NCBI GenBank assembly: GCA_947499775.1
Contig: CANMPY010000146.1
Location: forward strand, 1 to 5,678
Length of the DNA: 5,678 bases
Direction: 5' to 3'
From: Bacteroidota bacterium
GTDB taxonomy: Bacteria > Bacteroidota > Bacteroidia > NS11-12g > UBA9320
Shown: positions 1-5,356 of the stretch, piece by piece
How positions within the stretch are numbered: the stretch's first letter is position 1
Layout of the letters: each line of letters begins with the position of its first letter
The notes under the pieces: model-generated
The model's input: only the letters and a program-made list of their open reading frames with translations
Told to the model about the DNA's origin: nothing
Databases searched by the model: none
Position numbers and translations under genes: made by a program

Positions 1-174
1 CTTTCCTTCCTTTAACCTTTTAAACCTCAACCTTACCCTAAACCTTCCTTTACCCTTTAACCTTTCCTTCCTTTAACCTTTTAAACCTCAACCTTACCCT
101 AAACCTTTCTTTACCCTTTAACCTTTCCTTCCTTTAACCTTTTTAACCTCAACCTCAACCTCACCCTCACCCTT
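1..174. repeat. 61-bp tandem repeat, G-free on + strand
   Basis: The unit beginning CTTTCCTTCCTTTAACC recurs at 1, 62 and 123, giving an exact 61-bp period. Copies 1 and 2 differ at a single base (C47 versus T108). Copy 3 matches for about 33 bases and then decays into a hexamer run at 145-174 (AACCTC three times, then ACCCTC and ACCCTT). Each unit is itself built from degenerate 6-7 nt pieces ending in CC, so the repeat is nested. The + strand has no G from 1 to 186, so the opposite strand is a C-free purine-rich strand with many GG and GGG runs. No reading frame of interest lies in it. It may extend left of the window, and it stops about 18 bases before the trhO -7 box. Function is unknown; noncoding repeats of this AACC/CCTT type are, in my experience, common between genes in Bacteroidota. 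Confidence 0.93.
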
Positions 175-191
175 TCCACTTTCAAAGTTTG

Positions 192-199
192 TATATTTG
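192..199 (+). promoter_or_regulatory. Bacteroidota -7 promoter element for trhO
   Basis: TATATTTG matches the Bacteroidota -7 consensus TAnnTTTG exactly and ends 22 bases before the ATG at 222, leaving a very short leader. No convincing TTTG (-33) box lies 17-23 bases upstream, where the sequence is the G-free repeat tail, so the -33 contact would be weak or absent. The element overlaps a possible TTG start at 189, which argues that translation begins downstream at 222. The same core plus flanks recurs in front of the CNNM gene at 2584-2600 on the other strand. Confidence 0.7.
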
Positions 200-221
200 C
201 ACCCTAACCCCTTCGTGTAAC

Positions 222-1238
222 ATGAAATTGCATAACAAGGTCGACAAAATCATTTTAAAACAACGAATTCTTGAGTCGGTTGAGCCAAGAACAACTATTT
301 CCTTTTATAAGTATTTCCCTATCGGTAATCCTCAAGTATTCAGAGATCACCTGTATTTATTGCTTGAGCCCCTAGGGGTATTAGGGCGTATTTATGTGGC
401 TCATGAAGGAATTAATGCCCAAATAAGTGTTCCTTCTGCCCAAATCAGAATTTTTAAAGATACCCTTAATCAAATTACCTTTCTGGACGGGGTGAGGTTA
501 AATATTGCTGTAGAAGATAATGGCAAGTCTTTTATTAAATTAGGCATTAAAATAAAATCAAAAATTGTAGCAGATGGGCTTAATGATCCTAATTTTAATT
601 CATGGGATTATGGCACACATTTATCTGCCGAGGCATTCAATAAATTAACCTCAAAACCTGAAACCTTATTAGTGGATATGCGCAACCATTATGAAAGTGA
701 AGTAGGCCGATTTGAAAATGCCATTATTCCAGATGTTGACACCTTTAAAGAAGAGTTAGACTTTGTAGTAAAATTACTGTCCGACAAAAAAGATCAACCC
801 TTAGTGATGTATTGCACAGGCGGAATCCGATGCGAAAAAGCAAGTGCCTGGATGAAACACAATGGCTTTAAAGATGTTTACCAATTAGAAGGTGGAATTA
901 TTAAATATGCGCAAGATGTTAAACAAAATGGGTTGCTGAATAAATTTAAAGGCAAAAACTTTGTTTTTGATGAACGATTAGGAGAGCGCATTTCGGATGA
1001 TATTATTGCCCAATGCCATCAGTGCGGTACACCGTGGGATACGCATGTAAATTGCAAAAATATAGGGTGCAATCTCTTATTCATTCAATGCCCTACTTGC
1101 GCTGAAAAATTAGAAAACTGTTGTTCCGAACATTGCCAGATCATTGCTAAATTACCCGAAACAGACCAAAAAGATCATCGAAGAAATACAGACAGTGGAA
1201 TTCGAATTTTTTCGAAAGGTCGGTTTAAACTAAAGTAA
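222..1238 (+). CDS. trhO: tRNA uridine(34) hydroxylase (YceA/TrhO, rhodanese family)
   Basis: This cytoplasmic enzyme hydroxylates U34 in the wobble position of certain tRNAs to 5-hydroxyuridine using O2, the precursor of cmo5U/mo5U-type modifications. The 338-residue product aligns from end to end with E. coli YceA/TrhO (about 350 residues) as I recall it. An N-terminal acylphosphatase-like domain carries EPRTTISFYKYF and AHEGINAQISVP. A rhodanese domain (about 134-230) carries the active-site loop CTGGIRCEKAS, with catalytic-type Cys198 and Cys204. A Cys-rich C-terminal segment (Cys265 to Cys305) includes CHQCG and CCSEHC. One Cys of the E. coli C-terminal cluster is replaced by Trp (GTPW where E. 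coli has GAPC). An upstream in-frame TTG at 189 would add 11 residues but lies on the promoter box; the ATG at 222 gives MKLHN, matching the start of E. coli TrhO. It appears monocistronic and converges on the next gene with 61 bases between stops. Confidence 0.95.
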   Translation: MKLHNKVDKIILKQRILESVEPRTTISFYKYFPIGNPQVFRDHLYLLLEPLGVLGRIYVAHEGINAQISVPSAQIRIFKDTLNQITFLDGVRLNIAVEDNGKSFIKLGIKIKSKIVADGLNDPNFNSWDYGTHLSAEAFNKLTSKPETLLVDMRNHYESEVGRFENAIIPDVDTFKEELDFVVKLLSDKKDQPLVMYCTGGIRCEKASAWMKHNGFKDVYQLEGGIIKYAQDVKQNGLLNKFKGKNFVFDERLGERISDDIIAQCHQCGTPWDTHVNCKNIGCNLLFIQCPTCAEKLENCCSEHCQIIAKLPETDQKDHRRNTDSGIRIFSKGRFKLK

Positions 1239-1299
1239 AGCAATAAGCACAATTCAAATACTTAAAGGCTAATCCTAAATTTGTATCTAAAAAATTGAC

Positions 1300-2550
1300 T
1301 TAAGGGTCGAGTACTACAATTCGTACAAGTTCAATGCGCGCTTCATCAAATTTTAATATTTTAACCTTAAATCCATGAATATTTAAAGTTTCGCCCACCG
1401 ATGGAATGCTACCATGTTCAGCAATAATAAATCCTGCCAAGGTTTCATATTCACCCTCTGGAATACTAAAATTATATTTCTCGTTGAGGTAATCCACCTC
1501 TAAGGATGCGGATAAATCATATTCATTTTCTGAAATTTGTTTTTCAATGATGTGATTATCGTCATCGTGTTCATCGTCAATTTCGCCTAAAATTTCTTCC
1601 ATGATATCTTCAACGGTAATTATACCCGCTGTTCCACCAAATTCATCTACAACTAGGGCTATACTTTTTCGTTTTTTTACAAATTCATTAAGCATTTGCT
1701 GAGCGGTGCGGCTTTCGTTGGCAATCAGTATGGGTATTAAAATAGATTTAATCGACTTTGGCTTCTTAAACATATCTATTTGGTGCACATACCCAATGAT
1801 ATTATCAATTGAATCTCTATAAACCAATATTTTAGAATGGTGCGATTCAAGAAACAAGGCATTTAACTCATTCATGGTTTCATCAATTTCAATGGCCACC
1901 AAATCCGTTCGTGGAACCATACAATTGCGAACCCGAACGGTGCTAAAATCGAGTGCATTCTTTAGTATCTCAGCATCTACGTCACCCCTTCTATTGTCTT
2001 GTAATGTTTCGGTAATAAAATGGTTTAATTCAACCTTTGTAAACGCCGGTGCAGTTTCGATAAATATTTGTGATGTGAGGAGTCGCAATACTTTTTTGGA
2101 CAACCAAATTGTAAATTTCACGATAGGCCAAAGCAAATAATAGAAAAACTGAAAAGGGTATATAAATATTGAAAGTATAAAATTAGGGTTAATTCTAAAT
2201 AACGCTTTTGGCAAAAAATCGGCGGTAAACAGTACAATTATTGTACTTATAACCGTACAGATCAGCAAATCAACTACTCTCGAATTATTAAACTGGTCGA
2301 GCAAATCGTTTAATTGCTTGCCAATAAATATACCATAAATAACAAGCACTATATTATAAGCTACCAAAATGGTACTAATAAATCGGGATGGGGTTTTGTA
2401 ATAATCAGAAACCAAGCTTGCCCAAGCACTTCCTTGTTTGCTTTTTAACTCGATGCGCAATTTATTAGCCGAAACAAACGCAATTTCAAGCCCCGAAAAA
2501 AAAGCTGCCATGGCTAAGGAAACAATAATTACAATAATCGGAGTCAACAT
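1300..2550 (-). CDS. CNNM/CorC (HlyC/CorC) family membrane protein with CBS pair
   Basis: The 416-residue product has the full architecture of the CNNM/CorC family, often annotated as hemolysin family protein and linked to Mg2+ (or Co2+) transport across the inner membrane. The N-terminal CNNM (DUF21) domain has hydrophobic segments at about 3-25, 57-77, 92-117 and 124-150, with the family motif FFSGLEIAF at 17-25. A CBS pair follows (about 205-325), starting at the typical MVPRTD (211-216) and ending with VVDEFGGTAGIITVEDIMEE (300-319) and an acidic stretch DDEHDDDN. The C-terminal CorC_HlyC domain covers about 340-414. The motif usually read as E-x-L-P-K is D-F-L-P-K here (111-115). Gliding protein GldE belongs to the same superfamily, but no gld gene is nearby, so I give no symbol. 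The ATG at 2550 starts directly on the first membrane segment. The gene is transcribed from its own promoter, divergently from the nuclease gene. Confidence 0.92.
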   Translation of the reverse strand: MLTPIIVIIVSLAMAAFFSGLEIAFVSANKLRIELKSKQGSAWASLVSDYYKTPSRFISTILVAYNIVLVIYGIFIGKQLNDLLDQFNNSRVVDLLICTVISTIIVLFTADFLPKALFRINPNFILSIFIYPFQFFYYLLWPIVKFTIWLSKKVLRLLTSQIFIETAPAFTKVELNHFITETLQDNRRGDVDAEILKNALDFSTVRVRNCMVPRTDLVAIEIDETMNELNALFLESHHSKILVYRDSIDNIIGYVHQIDMFKKPKSIKSILIPILIANESRTAQQMLNEFVKKRKSIALVVDEFGGTAGIITVEDIMEEILGEIDDEHDDDNHIIEKQISENEYDLSASLEVDYLNEKYNFSIPEGEYETLAGFIIAEHGSIPSVGETLNIHGFKVKILKFDEARIELVRIVVLDP

Positions 2551-2591
2551 ACTTAAATATAAAATGCTACTTTTCAGTAAGCATTAGGGTG

Positions 2592-2599
2592 CAAATATA
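2592..2599 (-). promoter_or_regulatory. Bacteroidota -7 promoter element for the CNNM gene
   Basis: Read on the minus strand this is TATATTTG, an exact TAnnTTTG match, ending 41 bases before the ATG at 2550. The surrounding 17 bases, GTATATTTGCACCCTAA (2584-2600), are identical to those at 191-207 in front of trhO. No clear TTTG -33 box is visible at the usual distance. It lies in the 132-base divergent region shared with the nuclease gene. Confidence 0.68.
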
Positions 2600-2652
2600 C
2601 TCATTCGTTCTATTCACCTTGCTATATTCACAATAAACACCTTGGTTTGTTG

Positions 2653-2660
2653 AATGTTTG
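2653..2660 (+). promoter_or_regulatory. possible -7 element for the nuclease gene
   Basis: AATGTTTG matches TAnnTTTG at every fixed position except the first T. It ends 22 bases before the ATG at 2683, the same spacing as the trhO box to its start. No -33 box is evident. TATATTCA at 2624-2631 is a poorer alternative. It is a weak call in AT-rich sequence. Confidence 0.3.
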
Positions 2661-2682
2661 TGTTTTCAATGTCAATGCCTTT

Positions 2683-3663
2683 ATGAGAATTTTAAAGTAT
2701 CCTATTTTTTTTGTTTTGATACTATCTCATATTCTAAGTTGCAGGCAGCTCGACACCTCTTCAAAAGAGCATCAAAATACCAGTCAAAACTATCCAATCG
2801 AATTGCCATCGGCTGATACGCTTATTCAAGAGGCCATTCTTTTGATAGATTCTGAGCATCTAGAAATTCCGAAATACAAGCAAAACGAAAAAGTTATTTA
2901 TCACAGTGGATACGCCTTAGTATATAACGAATACTACGAACAAGCCGATTGGATTGCGTATGAACTTACCAGTTTTGAAACCAAGCGAATTGTAAGTCGA
3001 TCGAATAAATTTTGCGAAGACCCAAATGTATCTACACAAACCGCTACCATTACCGATTATAAAAATTCAGGATACGACAGAGGCCATTTGGCTCCTGCTG
3101 CCGATATGGGATGGTCGTTAACAGCGATGAATGAATCATTTTATTTTAGCAATATTAGTCCCCAAGTTCAAAGCTTTAACCGAGGTATTTGGAAACGCCT
3201 TGAAGAATTGGTTCGATTTTGGGCACAGGAAAACGCTTCTATTTATATTGCCACGGGCCCAATTCTATCACGCGGACTCCCAACAATTGGCCCCAATAAA
3301 GTGGCAGTCCCAAAGTACTTTTATAAAGTAATACTTGACTATTCGAAGCCTGACCTAAAAGGAATAGGGTTTATAATACCAAATACAGGCTCGAATGAAT
3401 CCCTTCAAAATTTTGCAGTTTCTATTGATAGCGTTGAACAACTTACCTCACTCGATTTTTTTCCAAAACTTCCCGACCTACAAGAAAAATTAATTGAATC
3501 AAAATTATGTGTTTCATGTTGGACGTGGAATAAAGCTACTTATCACAGCAATAGTTCTAACTCAAATACCGTTCAATGCCGTGCAATTACAAAAGCTGGA
3601 TCGAGGTGCAAGCGAATGACCCGAAATGCAAATTCACAATGCACTCAACATAATAAATACTAA
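2683..3663 (+). CDS. DNA/RNA non-specific endonuclease (NUC1 family), predicted lipoprotein
   Basis: This is a secreted, Mg2+-dependent nuclease of the Serratia nuclease/NUC1 (Endonuclease_NS) family that cuts DNA and RNA without sequence preference. The active-site motif DRGH is at 132-135, with His135 the expected general base. NISPQ begins at Asn157. N-R-G-I-W begins at Asn166 and is followed by R-L-E with Glu174. These match Serratia His89, Asn110, Asn119 and Glu127. The 326-residue product starts with a hydrophobic signal (5-19) ending in ILSC, a plausible lipobox with Cys20 as the lipidated residue, so it should act outside the cytoplasmic membrane. Cys276 and Cys279 form a CxxC near the end of the nuclease domain. 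A C-terminal module (299-323) has Cys299, Cys309, Cys320 and His323 around T-K-A-G-S-R-C-K-R, a short Cys/His unit I associate with Bacteroidota proteins. An in-frame TTG at 2647 would add 12 residues and spoil the signal peptide, so I take the ATG at 2683. Confidence 0.92.
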   Translation: MRILKYPIFFVLILSHILSCRQLDTSSKEHQNTSQNYPIELPSADTLIQEAILLIDSEHLEIPKYKQNEKVIYHSGYALVYNEYYEQADWIAYELTSFETKRIVSRSNKFCEDPNVSTQTATITDYKNSGYDRGHLAPAADMGWSLTAMNESFYFSNISPQVQSFNRGIWKRLEELVRFWAQENASIYIATGPILSRGLPTIGPNKVAVPKYFYKVILDYSKPDLKGIGFIIPNTGSNESLQNFAVSIDSVEQLTSLDFFPKLPDLQEKLIESKLCVSCWTWNKATYHSNSSNSNTVQCRAITKAGSRCKRMTRNANSQCTQHNKY

Positions 3664-3711
3664 TTAGTTAATTACAAATTCATTTCTTTTCATTGCTACT
3701 AAAAAATTATA

Positions 3712-3719
3712 TAAATTTG
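3712..3719 (+). promoter_or_regulatory. Bacteroidota -7 promoter element for the 3739 gene
   Basis: TAAATTTG is an exact TAnnTTTG match ending 19 bases before the ATG at 3739, in the 75-base gap after the nuclease gene. A TTG at 3693-3695 could be a degenerate -33 contact, though the 16-base spacer is slightly short. It suggests the 3739 gene has its own transcript rather than reading through from the nuclease gene. Confidence 0.65.
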
Positions 3720-3738
3720 TTGCCTTAAAACTTACACT

Positions 3739-5052
3739 ATGACTATAAAGAACCTCTTATTCAGCATTATTTTATTAACCTCATTTTCAAGTATTAGTTT
3801 CGCCCAAAGCATTAAAGATGAAGATGTTGAATACCACTATATTCAACTTCCCTTAATTGACGTTAAAAGTCAAATTAAAAATTACAATTTCAAACTTTTT
3901 CCGGTTTATGAAGAAAAAAACGCTAAACTAAATGCTGAATACGAAGCTGAAAAAGCCAAAGCACAGCAGGAACTTGATGATGCCAAAGGCAATATACCTG
4001 CTATGCAAAAAGTATATGACGAACAATATGAAGCCGATTTAATTGAATACGATAAAGATGTTAAAAAAGCAGAGGAGCGCTATGCCAATGAAATGGATGC
4101 TTATAACAAAAAATCATTAGGAAGTAAACTAATTGAAAAAGAATTATTAGGCCAAAACACAAAACCTTACAAACAATTACCTTCTAAACCATATCGCAAA
4201 ACTGTTTCTACACCTTATTTGCGTAATGTTCAGGTTCCTAAATTGCATACAAGTTATGACTACCCAGCGCTTTGCAACACCTATCTAAAACTACATGGTT
4301 TCGAGCAAGGGAACGAAGCATCTATGAATATTACGGTTACCCTCTTCGGTTATGAAAATACAAACCCAACAACAACTACCACTCAAGTTACCGAATTGGT
4401 TACTTCAGGAAGCACAACACGAAGTGTACCAGTAAATTACTACCATACTGAATTTTCGTACCGTCATCCAATGTCGGTTATGGTTAAAATGCCTGACGGT
4501 AAAGAAGTATTGAATGTAACACCATCCGAATTTAATACCTATACCGTTTATAAATCACCAGGTTCAAAAAATCATCAACAGAATAATGAAATGCTAATTA
4601 AAACTGCTGAAGAAAAAATAATGCAGGCTAACTTAGCTAAAATAAACGATTTGGTAAATAGCAAATATGGCTACCAACCCATTCCTCGTAAGGCAGTTTT
4701 ATATTTTGTTAAAAATAAAGATCAAAAATATAATGACTTAATGGACGCCTACAATGATGCAAGTATGGGCTTAAAACTAATTGTCCAAGATGAGGCTATG
4801 GCTAACGAAAAATTAGATAGGGCCCTAGGAAAATGGAAAGCAGCTTTCGCAGAAATGGATTTATCAGACAAAAATGCCAGGATAGATCAAAATGTAGCCA
4901 TTGCTATTGGATTTAATTTACTTGAAGTTAACTTTGCTACTAAAAAGGTAATGGATGGGTTAAGCGTTATTGAGGCATTAAACAGAATGGAACTTTCAAA
5001 ACGTGAGAAAAAGAGAAAAGAAGATTTTGAAATGCTTTTCATCGAATTGTAA
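3739..5052 (+). CDS. exported coiled-coil protein of unknown function
   Basis: I do not recognise this 437-residue protein. It has a clear Sec signal peptide: Lys4, a hydrophobic core at 6-21 and a likely cut after Ala22 (SFA|QS), with no lipobox Cys, so it should be periplasmic or outer-membrane associated. Residues about 58-125 are charged, Glu/Lys/Ala-rich and probably coiled coil. Residues about 175-280 look beta-rich, with a Thr-rich loop (Thr211-Thr215) and many Tyr. The C-terminal third (about 285-430) is helical and somewhat TPR-like. The motif MDAYN-x2-S-x-G-x-KLI occurs twice without gaps, at 119-132 and 335-348, each preceded by a Tyr four residues upstream, which suggests an internal duplication. 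Composition resembles its neighbours, with no sign of transfer. The ATG at 3739 is set by the signal peptide and the promoter 19 bases upstream. The intact frame, signal peptide and following terminator support a real gene. Confidence 0.85.
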   Translation: MTIKNLLFSIILLTSFSSISFAQSIKDEDVEYHYIQLPLIDVKSQIKNYNFKLFPVYEEKNAKLNAEYEAEKAKAQQELDDAKGNIPAMQKVYDEQYEADLIEYDKDVKKAEERYANEMDAYNKKSLGSKLIEKELLGQNTKPYKQLPSKPYRKTVSTPYLRNVQVPKLHTSYDYPALCNTYLKLHGFEQGNEASMNITVTLFGYENTNPTTTTTQVTELVTSGSTTRSVPVNYYHTEFSYRHPMSVMVKMPDGKEVLNVTPSEFNTYTVYKSPGSKNHQQNNEMLIKTAEEKIMQANLAKINDLVNSKYGYQPIPRKAVLYFVKNKDQKYNDLMDAYNDASMGLKLIVQDEAMANEKLDRALGKWKAAFAEMDLSDKNARIDQNVAIAIGFNLLEVNFATKKVMDGLSVIEALNRMELSKREKKRKEDFEMLFIEL

Positions 5053-5086
5053 AAGCGTAAATAAAAAAAACTGTATAAAATCAAGC

Positions 5087-5140
5087 AAAAAGTATGCATT
5101 CGTGTTTTTGGAAAACAAAAATACCTATGCATACTTTTTT
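5087..5140 (+). terminator. long hairpin with T-tract, probable terminator of the 3739 gene
   Basis: AAAAAGTATGCAT (5087-5099) pairs perfectly over 13 bp with ATGCATACTTTTT (5127-5139). Inside the 27-base loop, GTTTTTG (5104-5110) can pair with CAAAAAT (5116-5122, one G-T wobble), extending the stem across a 4x4 internal loop. The right arm ends in six T and the left arm in five A, so in principle it could stop transcription in both directions. It begins 35 bases after the stop of the 3739 gene. The stem is poor in G and C, which makes it weaker than a textbook intrinsic terminator. Confidence 0.6.
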
Positions 5141-5173
5141 CGTTTTCCAATGCCTTAACTCTTTTTTATAAAT

Positions 5174-5216
5174 ATTACAAAAACCAATCTAGTTTGTAAG
5201 TTTTACCAATTGTAAT
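5174..5216. repeat. alternating complementary 7-mers
   Basis: TTACAAA (5175-5181) pairs exactly with TTTGTAA (5193-5199) over an 11-base loop. The same TTTGTAA arm can instead pair through GTAA with TTAC at 5203-5206 over a GTT loop. That TTAC can in turn pair with GTAA at 5212-5215, and ATTACAA (5174-5180) is complementary to TTGTAAT (5210-5216). The four elements thus alternate in sense and could form mutually exclusive hairpins, or be half-sites for a DNA-binding protein. Low complexity tempers this. Confidence 0.45.
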
Positions 5217-5256
5217 TATCAAATAGCCCTCTGCTTAATGCGGATTAATAATTTTA

Positions 5257-5273
5257 TCTCGCCATAGGCGAGA
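5257..5273. other. GC-rich 7-bp hairpin
   Basis: TCTCGCC (5257-5263) and GGCGAGA (5267-5273) form a perfect 7-bp stem over an ATA loop, the most GC-rich spot in an AT-rich gap. No T-run follows, so it is not a canonical intrinsic terminator. It could be part of the 5' leader of the next gene, a small RNA, or an operator. Confidence 0.45.
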
Positions 5274-5317
5274 GTTAATTCCAATATAAAAAAATAATAA
5301 AACACTGAATTGGATTA

Positions 5318-5325
5318 TATATTTT
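5318..5325 (+). promoter_or_regulatory. possible -7 element for the last gene
   Basis: TATATTTT matches TAnnTTTG except for the final G and lies 31 bases before the ATG at 5357. The area is almost pure A/T, so a chance match is quite possible, and no -33 box is clear. Confidence 0.25.
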
Positions 5326-5356
5326 TTATAAACGGTATTGCCTGTAAGGCGTAAAA

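Larger units (their letters stand above)
5053..5356. other. 304-bp intergenic region rich in inverted repeats
   Basis: No credible coding region lies here. In order it holds a long terminator-like hairpin (5087-5140), a set of alternating complementary 7-mers (5174-5216), a small TTAAT-gcgg-ATTAA hairpin (5235-5248), a GC-rich 7-bp hairpin (5257-5273), an imperfect pair TAATTCCAAT/ATTGGATTA (5276-5317), a possible -7 box (5318-5325), and a short GCCT-gta-AGGC hairpin (5340-5350) just before the next start codon. The sequence is very AT-rich, so some of the weaker pairs will be chance. Confidence 0.7.

Noticed and set aside
31..42. CCCTAA telomere-like sequence
   Set aside because: It is part of the degenerate 61-bp repeat, not a CCCTAA array, and every gene here is bacterial.
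1..174. CRISPR array
   Set aside because: The repeats are head-to-tail without unique spacers, and no cas gene is present.
189..221. Upstream TTG start adding 11 residues to TrhO
   Set aside because: The added codons lie on an exact TAnnTTTG promoter box, and the ATG at 222 matches the start of the E. coli protein.
1276..1283. TAAATTTG promoter-like box between the converging genes
   Set aside because: There is no gene downstream on that strand and no -33 element; several chance matches to this 6-position pattern are expected in a window of this size and composition.
1874..2140. 88-codon open frame on the + strand
   Set aside because: It is wholly antisense to the conserved CNNM/CBS coding sequence, and its product resembles nothing I know.
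2647..2682. Upstream TTG start adding 12 residues to the nuclease
   Set aside because: It would place extra residues before a normal lipoprotein signal peptide that begins at the ATG at 2683, and it overlaps the likely promoter.
3131..3331. 66-codon open frame on the + strand
   Set aside because: It lies in another frame inside the nuclease catalytic domain, whose motifs confirm the other frame.
3661..3674. TAATTA-GT-TAATTA inverted repeat at the nuclease stop codon as a terminator
   Set aside because: The stem is only A/T, six bp long, with a two-base loop and no T-run, so it would be unstable as RNA.
4887..5150. 87-codon open frame on the - strand
   Set aside because: It is antisense to the end of the 3739 gene and runs through the terminator hairpin; Phe/Ser-rich composition is typical of a shadow frame.
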